From Gammaproteobacteria bacterium (GTDB lineage: Bacteria; Pseudomonadota; Gammaproteobacteria; Competibacterales; Competibacteraceae), in NCBI GenBank assembly GCA_020047885.1, contig JAIFNF010000322.1, positions 1 to 7,696 of the forward strand: a stretch of DNA of 7,696 nucleotides. The letters run 5' to 3'. A program made the translations under genes and the position numbers. How positions within the stretch are numbered: position 1 is the stretch's first letter; each line of letters opens with the position of its first letter. A model generated the notes under the pieces. It searched no databases, was not told the origin of the DNA, and was given only the letters and a program-made list of their open reading frames with translations. Positions 1 to 7,458 of the stretch are shown in pieces.

Positions 1-59
1 AAACGATAGAATTCATCGGCTATCCACTGGCTTTGTCCACCTTCCACCGAATTTGGCTG

Positions 60-965
60 ATGATGACCCACGACGACGTTCTCAATCACTTACATACGCT
101 CCGCGATTTCATCCGCTGGGGGGCCAGCCGCATGAATGAAGCCGGCTTGCACTTTGGCCATGGCACCGACAATGCCCTCGATGAAGCGGCGGCGCTCACG
201 CTACATGCCCTGCATCTCCCCCCCGATCTGCACACGGACTATTTGCAGGCCGCGCTGACCCCGGACGAAAAACAGGCCGTGCGCCATCTGCTGGAACGGC
301 GACTGACCGAACGCAAACCGGCGGCTTATCTCACCCAGCGCGCCTGGTTCATGGGTCTGCCATTCTATGTCGATGAGCGGGTGCTAATTCCGCGTTCGCC
401 GCTGGCTGAACTGATCGAGCGGCAGTTTGCGCCGTGGCTGACCGATAGCCGCAAGGTGGAAAATATCCTGGATTTGGGTACGGGCAGCGGCTGCATCGGC
501 ATCGCCTGCGCCTACACCTTCCCGGATGCGCGGGTGGATCTGGTAGACATTTCCGCCGACGCCCTGGCCGTCGCCCGGCGCAATGTGGCCGAGCATGGGC
601 TGGAAGACCAGGTGGAGGTGATCCAGTCGGATCTGTTCTCGGCGCTGAAGGGCCGCCATTACGACCTCATCATCAGCAATCCGCCCTATGTGGCGCTGGA
701 CGAACTGGATGCGCTGCCCGCCGAATATCACCATGAACCCCGGTTGGGACTGGCGGCGGGCGTGGTCGGCCTGGATGTAGTCATCGACATCCTGCATCAG
801 GCTGCCGATTTCCTGAGCCGGGATGGTCTATTAGTGGTCGAGGTCGGCAATGCTCAATATGCACTTTGCGAAGCCATGCCGGAAGCGCCCTTCACCTGGC
901 TGGAATTCGAGCGGGGCGGTCAGGGCGTGTTTTTGTTAAATGCATCGCAAGTACGCCGACTGTAG
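60..965 (+). CDS. prmB: Ribosomal protein L3 N5-glutamine methyltransferase PrmB
   Basis: This cytoplasmic SAM-dependent enzyme methylates a glutamine side chain of ribosomal protein uL3 (L3). From the ATG at 60 the protein has 301 residues, close to E. coli PrmB (about 310). An N-terminal helical domain with the family stretch GHGTDN is followed by a Rossmann methyltransferase fold. The SAM-binding glycine motif DLGTGSG is at residues 138-144 and the catalytic NPPY motif, typical of glutamine methyltransferases, at 207-210. The PrmB-like YLT.RAWF and [11 protein letters not shown] segments lie before the SAM motif and separate it from PrmC and HemK. I chose the ATG at 60 (or the adjacent one at 63) because homology begins there. 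The frame stays open upstream to the window edge and has a TTG at 33, but those residues match nothing expected. No strong Shine-Dalgarno precedes the start. hemN follows after 11 bp, so the two are probably cotranscribed. Confidence 0.95.
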   Translation: MMTHDDVLNHLHTLRDFIRWGASRMNEAGLHFGHGTDNALDEAAALTLHALHLPPDLHTDYLQAALTPDEKQAVRHLLERRLTERKPAAYLTQRAWFMGLPFYVDERVLIPRSPLAELIERQFAPWLTDSRKVENILDLGTGSGCIGIACAYTFPDARVDLVDISADALAVARRNVAEHGLEDQVEVIQSDLFSALKGRHYDLIISNPPYVALDELDALPAEYHHEPRLGLAAGVVGLDVVIDILHQAADFLSRDGLLVVEVGNAQYALCEAMPEAPFTWLEFERGGQGVFLLNASQVRRL

Positions 966-970
966 AGGAG
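964..970 (+). promoter_or_regulatory. Ribosome binding site of hemN
   Basis: AGAGGAG lies six bases before the ATG at 977 and overlaps the prmB stop codon (963-965). It fixes the hemN start at 977 rather than at the longer in-frame start at 866, and suggests translational coupling with prmB. Confidence 0.8.
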
Positions 971-976
971 CATCTG

Positions 977-2359
977 ATGGATACCGCGATTGTTTTCGAC
1001 TTGGCGCTGATCGACAAATACGACAAGGCCGGTCCCCGCTATACCTCTTACCCGACCGCCGTGCAGTTCCATGACGGGTTCGGTGAAGCGGAATACCGGG
1101 AACAGGCGCTGGCCAGTCATGCCAGTGGCCGACCGCTGTCGCTGTATCTGCATATCCCCTTCTGCGATACGGTGTGTTTCTACTGCGCCTGCAACAAGAT
1201 CATCACCAAGAACCGCCAGCATACGCTGCCCTATCTGGAGCATCTCCACCGGGAAATTGCGTTGCAGGGCGCACTGTTCGACCCTTCCCGTCCGGTCACG
1301 CAACTGCACTGGGGTGGTGGTACGCCGACCTTTATCAGCGCTGACCAGATGCGCGAGTTAATGCGGGTCACCGGCGAACATTTCCAGCTATTAGGCGACG
1401 ACAGCGGCGAGTATTCCATCGAGGTCGATCCTCGCGAAACCGATGAGGGTACGGTCGGTCTGCTGCGCGAAATCGGTTTTAACCGGCTGAGTCTGGGCGT
1501 TCAGGACTTCGATCCCGAGGTGCAGAAAGCGGTCAACCGCCTGCAATCGCGGGAGATTACGCTGAAGGTTATGGAAGCCGCCCGCACTGAGGGCTTTCAT
1601 TCGATCAGCGTCGATTTGATCTACGGACTCCCTTTGCAGACCGTTGCCCGTTTTACCCGCACGATTGACGACATCATTACCCACAATCCTGACCGGATTT
1701 CAGTATTCAATTACGCGCACTTGCCGGAGATGTTCAAAAGCCAGCGGCAAATCGACGCCCATTTATTACCGCCGCCAGCGGTGAAACTGGAGATTCTAAA
1801 AACGGTGATCGAGCGATTGACCGACGCGGGTTATGTCTATATCGGCATGGATCACTTCGCCAAGCCGGATGATGAACTGGCGTTGGCGCAGCAGGCTGGG
1901 ACGCTGTATCGCAATTTCCAGGGCTACAGCACCCACGCGGATTGCGATTTAATCGGCTTGGGTGCCACGTCGATTGGCATGGTCGGCGATAGCTACAGCC
2001 AGAATTTGAAGGAACTGGAAGCCTATTACGCCCGAATTGCCGAGGGCCGGATTGCGGTCTTTCGCGGTGTGCAACTGAATGATGATGACCGATTGCGGCG
2101 GGCGGTGATTACCACGCTAATCTGTCATTTTGCCCTGGAATTTGCCGCCATTGAGCGCCAGTACGGCATCGTGTTTCGCGACTATTTCACCCAGGAACTG
2201 ACAGAACTGGCCGACATGCAGGCGGATGGATTGTTGGCGCTGTCTGAAACTGGAATTCAGGTCTTACCACCGGGTCGGTTGCTGATCCGCAATATTTGCA
2301 TGACGTTTGATCGCTATTTGCGAGAGCAGAAGCAGCAACGCTTTTCGAGGGTGATTTAA
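977..2359 (+). CDS. hemN: Oxygen-independent coproporphyrinogen III dehydrogenase HemN
   Basis: This radical SAM enzyme of heme biosynthesis converts coproporphyrinogen III to protoporphyrinogen IX by oxidative decarboxylation of two propionate side chains without oxygen. The 460-residue protein matches the length of E. coli HemN (457) and resembles it throughout. The N-terminal trip-wire region carries GPRYTSYPTA (residues 19-28). The iron-sulfur motif CX3CX2CXC uses C63, C67, C70 and C72, the first three being the 4Fe-4S ligands. Y57 matches the conserved SAM-site tyrosine. A GGGTP motif (113-117) and SIEVDPRE (147-154) complete the SAM site, and the HemN C-terminal domain ends in FSRVI as in E. 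coli. These features separate it from HemW, which has no coproporphyrinogen activity. The start at 977 has a good ribosome binding site; an extension to 866 would overlap prmB by about 100 bp. I see no FNR/Anr-type box in the 11-bp gap, so any oxygen control must act upstream of prmB. Confidence 0.97.
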   Translation: MDTAIVFDLALIDKYDKAGPRYTSYPTAVQFHDGFGEAEYREQALASHASGRPLSLYLHIPFCDTVCFYCACNKIITKNRQHTLPYLEHLHREIALQGALFDPSRPVTQLHWGGGTPTFISADQMRELMRVTGEHFQLLGDDSGEYSIEVDPRETDEGTVGLLREIGFNRLSLGVQDFDPEVQKAVNRLQSREITLKVMEAARTEGFHSISVDLIYGLPLQTVARFTRTIDDIITHNPDRISVFNYAHLPEMFKSQRQIDAHLLPPPAVKLEILKTVIERLTDAGYVYIGMDHFAKPDDELALAQQAGTLYRNFQGYSTHADCDLIGLGATSIGMVGDSYSQNLKELEAYYARIAEGRIAVFRGVQLNDDDRLRRAVITTLICHFALEFAAIERQYGIVFRDYFTQELTELADMQADGLLALSETGIQVLPPGRLLIRNICMTFDRYLREQKQQRFSRVI

Positions 2360-2363
2360 GACG

Positions 2364-2380
2364 CCCGCGCCGGGATTTTT
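2364..2380 (+). terminator. Weak Rho-independent terminator candidate after hemN
   Basis: Five bases after the hemN stop, CCCG (2364-2367) can pair with CGGG (2371-2374) across a three-base loop, followed by A and five Ts. The position and T-run fit an intrinsic terminator, but a four-pair stem is short, so termination may be partial. Confidence 0.35.
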
Positions 2381-2489
2381 GCATTTCTGACTTGTTCTAT
2401 TCGGAAATTTCAGCTAATTCTTTTCAGTCAAGCGCCCGTTTGTGGCAACCTTAACCCTTACCGCCATCTTTACGAGGAGAGTACCTCTG
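2381..2489 (+). promoter_or_regulatory. Presumed promoter and 5' leader of the liv operon
   Basis: This AT-richer stretch separates hemN from livK and is the natural place for the liv operon promoter. The best sigma70-like pair I see is TTGTTC (2392-2397) and TAATTC (2415-2420) with a 17-base spacer, but both boxes match consensus poorly. No Lrp site or leader peptide can be asserted. The assignment rests on position more than on motif quality. Confidence 0.35.
2474..2480 (+). promoter_or_regulatory. Ribosome binding site of livK
   Basis: GAGGAGA lies nine bases before the ATG at 2490. It supports that start over the upstream in-frame start at 2442, which would put 16 residues in front of a complete signal peptide. 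Confidence 0.75.
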
Positions 2490-3611
2490 ATGAATCGCTT
2501 CAATCGCAATGTTCTGAGCATCGCTGTCAGTGCCGCTATCCTGAGTCTGGGTGGACTCGCTCACGCTGAAGACACCATCAAAATCGCCATTGCCGGTCCG
2601 ATCACCGGCCCAGTCGCCCAGTATGGCGAAATGCAAATGAACGGCGCCAAAATGGCGGTCGAGCAGATCAACGCCAAGGGCGGCGTTGATGGCAAGAAGC
2701 TGGAGGCGGTGTTAATGGATGATGTGTGCGAACCCAAGCAGGCCGTCGCCATCGCTAACCAGATCGTCAACCAGAAGATCAAATATGTCGTGGGTCATCT
2801 CTGCTCCGGCTCCACCCAGCCCGCCTCCAAGCTGTACGAGGAGGAAGGCATCCTGATGATTACCCCCGCCGCCACGAACCCGGCCATCACCCAGCAAAAA
2901 TATAAGATGGTGTTCCGCACCATCGGTACCGATGATCAGCAGGGACCGACCGCTGGCAGGTATATCGCTGAGAAGGTGAAACCCAAGAAACTGGCGATCA
3001 TCCACGACAAGCAGCAGTACGGCGAAGGCATCGCCAAGGAAGTGGACAAGACCGTCAAGGCCGCGGGCATCAAGCCGGTGCTGTTTGAAGGCATCAACAA
3101 AGGCGACACCAATTTCTCCGCCCTGATTACCAAGATGAAGAAAGAAGGCGTGGATTTCGTCTACTACGGCGGCTACCACCCGGAACTGGGTCTGTTGCTG
3201 CGGCAATCCAAGGATCAGGGCTTTAGCGCGACCTACATGGGTCCCGAAGGCGTAGGCAACAAGGACATTAGTGCGATTGCCGGTCCGGCGTCGGAAGGTC
3301 TGTTGGTCACCCTGCCTGCCGATTTCAGCACCGACCCCGCCAATGCCGCACTGGTCAAGGCGTTCAAGGACAAGAATCAGGATCCCACGGGTCCGTTCGT
3401 GATGCCGGCCTACGCGGGTGTGCAGATCATCGCCGACGCCATCAAGGGCGCCAAGACGGAGGATACTGAAAAGCTGGCCGAGTACATCCGCAAGAACAGC
3501 TTCGATACCCCGATTGGCAAGGTCGCCTTCAGGGACAATGGCGATTTGAAGGAATTTCAGTTCGTGGTCTTCACCTGGCACGCCGACGCCACCAAGACGC
3601 CGGTCAAGTAA
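2490..3611 (+). CDS. livK: Branched-chain amino acid ABC transporter periplasmic binding protein (LivK/LivJ type)
   Basis: This periplasmic protein captures leucine, isoleucine or valine and delivers it to the LivHM permease. The 373-residue precursor has a classical signal peptide: a basic start (MNRFNR), a hydrophobic core and an AHA cleavage site after residue 26. The mature part is a type I periplasmic binding fold very similar to E. coli LivJ/LivK. C80 and C105 have the 25-residue spacing of the single disulfide of LIV-binding protein. With a constant offset of 27 from mature E. coli numbering, ligand-site residues are conserved: Y45 (Y18), S106 (S79), T129 (T102), Y177 (Y150), Y229 (Y202) and E253 (E226). 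Tyrosine at 45 matches LivJ; LivK has tryptophan there, so the protein may bind all three amino acids. The symbol livK is given for operon position, and substrate preference is inferred. It is the first gene of the transporter operon, and a long inverted repeat follows its stop. Confidence 0.95.
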   Translation: MNRFNRNVLSIAVSAAILSLGGLAHAEDTIKIAIAGPITGPVAQYGEMQMNGAKMAVEQINAKGGVDGKKLEAVLMDDVCEPKQAVAIANQIVNQKIKYVVGHLCSGSTQPASKLYEEEGILMITPAATNPAITQQKYKMVFRTIGTDDQQGPTAGRYIAEKVKPKKLAIIHDKQQYGEGIAKEVDKTVKAAGIKPVLFEGINKGDTNFSALITKMKKEGVDFVYYGGYHPELGLLLRQSKDQGFSATYMGPEGVGNKDISAIAGPASEGLLVTLPADFSTDPANAALVKAFKDKNQDPTGPFVMPAYAGVQIIADAIKGAKTEDTEKLAEYIRKNSFDTPIGKVAFRDNGDLKEFQFVVFTWHADATKTPVK

Positions 3612-3708
3612 CGGGATGCGGGATACGGGGTTCGGGAGGCGGAACAACCTGCCGCACCCTGATCCCTGTGTACGTCGCCGATTCCCGATCCCCGTTCCCC
3701 GATACTCG
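3612..3708. repeat. Long imperfect inverted repeat of CGGGNNN heptads between livK and livH
   Basis: Bases 3612-3642 can pair with 3678-3708 in one continuous register around a 35-base loop. By hand I count 22 Watson-Crick and 2 G-U pairs out of 31 positions. The left arm is a run of seven-base units beginning CGGG (3612, 3619, 3626, 3633), and the right arm carries the complementary units ending in CCCG or CTCG. A smaller alternative hairpin, GCGG (3639-3642) with CCGC (3652-3655), is also possible. The element starts right after the livK stop and ends 13 bases before the livH start. No T-run follows, so it is not a standard terminator. By analogy with REP/BIME elements in binding-protein operons such as malE-malF, it may protect livK mRNA or reduce downstream expression; this role is inferred. 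Confidence 0.8.
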
Positions 3709-3721
3709 CTCCCCGACCCCC

Positions 3722-4651
3722 ATGTCCGATTCCGCCATCCTTGAATTCATCCAGCAGATCATTAACGGTCTGACCCTGGGCAGCATCTACGCGCTGATCG
3801 CCATTGGCTACACCATGGTGTACGGCATCATTGGCATGATCAACTTCGCCCACGGCGAGATTTACATGATCGGCGCCTACGTCGGTCTGCTGGTCATTAC
3901 CGCGCTGGGGCTGTTCGGCGTGGAGAGCATCCCGCTGATCCTGCTGGCCACCCTGGCGATCAGTATTCTGGTCACCAGTTCTTACGGTTGGACCGTGGAG
4001 CGGCTGGCCTATCGACCGTTGCGCGGCAGCCCCCGATTGGTGCCGCTGATTTCGGCCATCGGCGTGTCGATCTTCCTGCAAAACTACGTCCAACTCGGCC
4101 AGGGTGCCCGTGACGTGTCCATGCAACCGGTGTTGTCCGGGGGCTGGCGCTTCGGGCCGGAAGACGGCTTCCAGGTTTATTTGTCCTACATGCAGGTGTT
4201 GATCGCGGTGGTCACGGTGGCGTTTATGGCCGGCCTGACCCTGTTCATTGGCCGTTCGCGCATGGGTCGCGCCTGCCGAGCCTGTTCCCAGGATCGGGCC
4301 ATGGCGAATCTGTTAGGCATTGACACGGACCGGGTGATTGCACTGACGTTCATTATGGGGGCCGCGCTGGCGGCGGTGGCCGGGGTGCTGGTGTCGATGT
4401 ACTACGGCCTGGTCAATCCCTTCATCGGCTTCCTGGCCGGACTCAAAGCCTTTACTGCTGCCGTACTCGGCGGCATCGGCAGCATTCCCGGCGCGATGCT
4501 GGGCGGAGTGGTGCTGGGGCTGGCGGAAAGTTTTGCCTCGGCGTACCTGCAAACCGAATACAAGGATGTGGTGGCCTTCGGTTTACTGATTCTGGTGCTG
4601 CTGGTGCGGCCGACCGGGCTGATGGGTCGCCCCGACGTGGAGAAGGTCTAA
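3722..4651 (+). CDS. livH: Branched-chain amino acid ABC transporter permease LivH
   Basis: This inner-membrane permease subunit pairs with LivM to form the channel for leucine, isoleucine and valine. The 309-residue protein is nearly the length of E. coli LivH (308) and very similar along its whole length. It is highly hydrophobic with several membrane segments and belongs to the BPD_transp_2 permease family. Diagnostic stretches include INFAHGE (residues 40-46), the cytoplasmic loop SRMGRACRAC to LLGID (179-201), which probably contacts the ATPases, and GGIGSIPGAMLGG (250-262). The C-terminus GRPDVEKV closely matches E. coli. I chose the ATG at 3722 because homology begins there; an in-frame GTG at 3668 would translate the inverted repeat as SRSPFPDTRSP. 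No Shine-Dalgarno precedes 3722, since the upstream bases are C-rich. The stop directly abuts the livM ATG. Confidence 0.95.
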   Translation: MSDSAILEFIQQIINGLTLGSIYALIAIGYTMVYGIIGMINFAHGEIYMIGAYVGLLVITALGLFGVESIPLILLATLAISILVTSSYGWTVERLAYRPLRGSPRLVPLISAIGVSIFLQNYVQLGQGARDVSMQPVLSGGWRFGPEDGFQVYLSYMQVLIAVVTVAFMAGLTLFIGRSRMGRACRACSQDRAMANLLGIDTDRVIALTFIMGAALAAVAGVLVSMYYGLVNPFIGFLAGLKAFTAAVLGGIGSIPGAMLGGVVLGLAESFASAYLQTEYKDVVAFGLLILVLLVRPTGLMGRPDVEKV

Positions 4652-5932
4652 ATGATGCGCCGCGCCCTGCCGGAAGCTCTGATCGCGGCGGTGCTGACCG
4701 CCCTGTTGTTGACCCCGATTTTTGGCCTGCGCATCCAGATTGACGGGATCAACGTCTCGCTGAATCACAATCCCACGCCGGTGCTCATTGCCGTCGCCAT
4801 CGTGTTTTGCTGGCGGCTGTTCCAGGATTCGGTGCGCCAGTTCTGGACGCAGTGGAAGATGCCGACGGCCTGGCGGGAGAATACCGCGACGGCCGCCCTG
4901 GGCCGGATGCGGCAGCAACCGCGTTATCAAAGGCTTTTCTGGATATTGCTGTTGCTCGCCGCCGTCATCTGGCCCTTTACCGCCTCACGCGGCGCGGTCG
5001 ACGTGATGACCCTGGCGCTGATCTATGTGATGCTGGGCCTGGGTCTGAATATTGCGGTCGGTTTTGCCGGCTTGCTGGTGCTCGGTTACGCTGCCTTTTA
5101 CGCGGTCGGCGCTTATACCTACGCCCTGCTTGCCCAGCATTACGACCTGTCGTTCTGGCTGTCGCTGCCGGTCGCTGGCGCATTGGCGGCGCTGATCGGC
5201 TTCCTGCTCGGTCTGCCGGTGTTGCGCCTGCGCGGCGATTATCTGGCTATTGTCACCCTTGGGTTTGGCGAAATTACCCGGTTGCTGCTGAATAATCTGA
5301 ACTTTCTAACGGGCGGTCCCGATGGTGTCGGTAATATCCCGCGTCCGACCTTGTTTGGCCTGGAGTTCAGTCGCCGGGCGAGTGAAGGTAGTACGACGTT
5401 CCACGAATTTTTCGGCCTGGACTACAGCGGCGAGTACGGCGTGATTTTCATGTATTTGCTGGGCGTTGCGTTGGTGCTGCTCATCCTGTTCGTCATTAAC
5501 CGCCTATTGCGGATGCCGCTGGGTCGCGCCTGGGAGGCGTTGCGCGAAGATGAAATCGCTTGCCGCTCGCTGGGTCTGAGTCCAACGACCATCAAACTGT
5601 CGGCGCTGACCCTGAGCGCGGCCTTCGCGGGACTGGCCGGGGCGTTTTTCGCCGCCCGCCAGGGCTATATCAACCCGGAATCGTTCACGTTTATTGAATC
5701 GGCCATGGTGCTGGCGATTGTGGTGCTGGGCGGCATGGGTTCTCAACTAGGCATCATGCTGGCGGCGATTGCCATTACCGCCTTGCCGGAACTGGCCCGC
5801 GAATTTGATCAATACCGGATGCTGGCGTTTGGTCTGGTCATGGTGTTGATGATGATCTGGCGGCCTCAGGGTCTTATTCCCGCGGTTCGGCCCCGGATGG
5901 AATTGCCCGAACGGCTGGAGGGGTTGCAATGA
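4652..5932 (+). CDS. livM: Branched-chain amino acid ABC transporter permease LivM
   Basis: This is the second inner-membrane permease subunit, partner of LivH. Its 426 residues match E. coli LivM (425). The N-terminal part (about 1-110) is the LivM-specific extension (DUF3382-like) with hydrophobic segments near 7-25, 42-57 and 95-110. The BPD_transp_2 core follows: [18 protein letters not shown] (129-146), [18 protein letters not shown] (191-208), the probable ATPase-contact loop [18 protein letters not shown] (291-308) and VLGGMGSQ (358-365), ending with [11 protein letters not shown] (400-410). The start ATG at 4652 directly follows the livH stop, and a second ATG at 4655 is equally possible. 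A Shine-Dalgarno GGAGAAGG (4639-4646) lies inside the end of livH, so translation is probably coupled. The end overlaps the next gene by ATGA (5929-5932). Confidence 0.95.
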   Translation: MMRRALPEALIAAVLTALLLTPIFGLRIQIDGINVSLNHNPTPVLIAVAIVFCWRLFQDSVRQFWTQWKMPTAWRENTATAALGRMRQQPRYQRLFWILLLLAAVIWPFTASRGAVDVMTLALIYVMLGLGLNIAVGFAGLLVLGYAAFYAVGAYTYALLAQHYDLSFWLSLPVAGALAALIGFLLGLPVLRLRGDYLAIVTLGFGEITRLLLNNLNFLTGGPDGVGNIPRPTLFGLEFSRRASEGSTTFHEFFGLDYSGEYGVIFMYLLGVALVLLILFVINRLLRMPLGRAWEALREDEIACRSLGLSPTTIKLSALTLSAAFAGLAGAFFAARQGYINPESFTFIESAMVLAIVVLGGMGSQLGIMLAAIAITALPELAREFDQYRMLAFGLVMVLMMIWRPQGLIPAVRPRMELPERLEGLQ

Positions 5933-7386
5933 GTCTGGAACTGGCTAAAACGCCTGTTGCTCAAATCCGGCCACTGCTGGAAGTTGAGCATTTGAGTATG
6001 CGGTTTGGTGGATTGCTGGCGGTGGACACGGTGCATTTTGAGGTCCGTCCCGGCCAGATTTTCGCCATCATTGGCCCGAACGGTGCTGGCAAAACCACGG
6101 TCTTCAACTGCGTCGGCGGCTTCTATCGCCCGACCACCGGCACGGTGGCGTTGAACGGTCAGCCACTCCATGGGCTGGCCAGCCACCACATTGCTCAGCG
6201 CGGTCTGGTGCGCACTTTTCAGAACGTGCGGCTATTCAAGACCATGACCGTGGTCGAAAATCTCCTGATTTCCCAACATACGCAACTGGAAACGCGGCTA
6301 CTCCCCGGTCTGTTCAAAACCCCCAAATACCGCCGTGCGGAGGCGGAGGCGCTCGATCGGGCGGCATTCTGGCTGGAAAAGGTCGGTTTGCTGTCTGTCG
6401 CCAACCGTGAAGCCGGTAATCTGGCCTACGGGCAGCAGCGACGGCTGGAAATCGCCCGCTGCATGATTACTCAGCCGAAAGTGCTGATGCTGGACGAACC
6501 GGCGGCGGGGCTGAATCCCCATGAGACCCGCGACCTGGATCGGCTGATCAACGAGCTGCGCGCCGAGCATGGCGTGGCGGTATTGCTGATCGAGCATGAT
6601 ATGAGCCTGGTGATGGGCATTTCCGATGAGATTCTGGTGATGGAATATGGCCGCCCCATCGCGACCGGTACGCCCGCCGAGATTCGCAGTAACCCCAAGA
6701 ACGTCCACACTTTCTACGGCCAGATCGAGGCGCTCAAGGGCGTGTCGCTGGAGGTGCATCCCGGCGAGATCGTGACCCTGATTGGCGCGAATGGCGCGGG
6801 TAAAAGCACCCTGCTGCTGACCATCTGCGGCTCTCCGCAGGCGACCCAGGGTCAGGTGCTGTTTGAGGGCCAGAACATCACCCACAAACCGACGCATGTC
6901 ATCATGCAATGCGGCCTGGCGCTGGTGCCGGAAGGCCGACGCATTTTCCCCGGCTTGACCGTGCAGGAGAATCTGCAAATGGGCGGGTTCTTCGCCGACA
7001 AGGCGCGGCTGGACACCGATCTGGAACGCATCTTCACCCTGTTTCCCCGCCTCAAGGAACGACGCACGCAACGCGGCGGCACCCTGTCCGGCGGCGAACA
7101 GCAGATGCTGGCGATTGGCCGGGGGCTAATGGGTCGGCCGAGCCTGTTATTGCTGGATGAACCCTCGTTGGGACTCGCGCCGATCATCATTGCCCAGATT
7201 TTCCAGATTCTGAAAGAAATCCGCGAAGAAGGCGTGACCATCTTCCTGGTGGAGCAGAATGCGCATCGCGCCCTGCAACTGGCGGATCGGGGTTATGTGC
7301 TGGAAAATGGCCGGATCGTGCTGGCCGACACGGGCGCTAACCTGCTGGCCAATGATGACGTGCGCAAGGCGTATCTGGGCGGTTGA
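5929..7386 (+). CDS. Fused branched-chain amino acid ABC transporter ATPase LivG-LivF
   Basis: One 485-residue frame holds both cytoplasmic ATPases of the transporter, which are separate proteins in E. coli (255 and 237 residues). NBD1 (about 1-257) is LivG: A-loop F26, Walker A GPNGAGKT (49-56), Q-loop Q98, the LivG-type signature LAYGQQRR (165-172), Walker B LMLDEP (186-191) and H-loop H223. NBD2 (about 258-485) is LivF: A-loop Y263, Walker [10 protein letters not shown] (286-294), VPEGR in the Q-loop position (E335), signature LSGGEQQ (386-392), Walker B LLLLDEP (406-412) and VEQN in place of the H-loop histidine (Q443). The last two substitutions are normal for LivF. At the join, SNPK (254-257) runs straight into NVHTFYG (258-264). 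The LivG tail (VIRAYLGE in E. coli) with its stop, and the LivF start with its first beta strand, are missing. The start overlaps the livM stop by ATGA and has GGAGGGG (5917-5923) five bases upstream. An assembly error is not excluded. Confidence 0.92.
   Translation: MSLELAKTPVAQIRPLLEVEHLSMRFGGLLAVDTVHFEVRPGQIFAIIGPNGAGKTTVFNCVGGFYRPTTGTVALNGQPLHGLASHHIAQRGLVRTFQNVRLFKTMTVVENLLISQHTQLETRLLPGLFKTPKYRRAEAEALDRAAFWLEKVGLLSVANREAGNLAYGQQRRLEIARCMITQPKVLMLDEPAAGLNPHETRDLDRLINELRAEHGVAVLLIEHDMSLVMGISDEILVMEYGRPIATGTPAEIRSNPKNVHTFYGQIEALKGVSLEVHPGEIVTLIGANGAGKSTLLLTICGSPQATQGQVLFEGQNITHKPTHVIMQCGLALVPEGRRIFPGLTVQENLQMGGFFADKARLDTDLERIFTLFPRLKERRTQRGGTLSGGEQQMLAIGRGLMGRPSLLLLDEPSLGLAPIIIAQIFQILKEIREEGVTIFLVEQNAHRALQLADRGYVLENGRIVLADTGANLLANDDVRKAYLGG
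6691..6714 (+). other. LivG-LivF fusion junction
   Basis: The codons for Asn-Pro-Lys (6691-6699), where LivG homology stops, are directly followed by Asn-Val-His-Thr-Phe (6700-6714), where LivF homology begins one strand into its domain. About nine residues of the LivG tail, its stop codon, any spacer and about nine residues of LivF appear deleted in frame. The size estimate comes from remembered E. coli proteins, not from an alignment run here. Confidence 0.7.
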
Positions 7387-7392
7387 CTACTG

Positions 7393-7421
7393 TGAAGACC
7401 GCCGCCTTGATGTAGTATAAG
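7393..7421 (+). promoter_or_regulatory. Possible sigma70 promoter of ppa
   Basis: TATAAG (7416-7421) matches five of six bases of the -10 consensus. At a 17-base spacing upstream lies TGAAGA (7393-7398), only a three-of-six match to the -35 box. The location between the liv operon and ppa is suitable. No convincing terminator hairpin is seen in the same spacer, so read-through from liv is possible. Confidence 0.35.
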
Positions 7422-7445
7422 CGCTCCTTTACTCACCCTAACATC

Positions 7446-7451
7446 GAAGGG
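7446..7451 (+). promoter_or_regulatory. Ribosome binding site of ppa
   Basis: GAAGGG stands seven bases before the ATG at 7459 and supports that start for the pyrophosphatase gene. Confidence 0.6.
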
Positions 7452-7458
7452 CACTGCC

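Noticed and set aside
33..59. A TTG-initiated N-terminal extension of prmB, in a frame open to the window's left edge
   Set aside because: The extra residues do not match the PrmB N-terminus and no ribosome binding site supports them. Homology starts at the ATG at 60 or 63.
930..950. TTGTT...CGCAA near the end of prmB, considered as an FNR/Anr box for hemN
   Set aside because: The half-sites are spaced too far apart and do not match TTGAT-N4-ATCAA, so I do not call it.
2712..3647. A 311-codon open frame on the minus strand covering most of livK
   Set aside because: It lies antisense to an unmistakable livK, its translation resembles no family I know, and long antisense frames are common opposite GC-rich coding sequence. 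I treat it as a codon-bias shadow.
4807..5295. A 162-codon + strand frame inside livM
   Set aside because: It is an alternative frame rich in Arg, Ala and Gly, as expected from GC-rich third positions, and fully inside a well-matched livM.
6742..6744. In-frame GTG as an internal start that would yield a separate LivF
   Set aside because: It lies after the A-loop tyrosine, would remove needed N-terminal structure, and its nearest purine-rich stretch (CAAGGG, 6735-6740) is too close to act as a ribosome binding site.
6298..7071. A 257-codon minus-strand open frame across the LivG-LivF junction
   Set aside because: It is antisense to both ATPase domains, shows no recognisable domain and has no clear start signal. 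It is a shadow of the real gene.
6400..7300. Atypical ATPase motifs: LAYGQ signature in NBD1; Glu at the Q-loop and Gln at the H-loop of NBD2
   Set aside because: These substitutions are the normal state in LivG and LivF of E. coli, so they are not evidence of a degenerate or novel ATPase.
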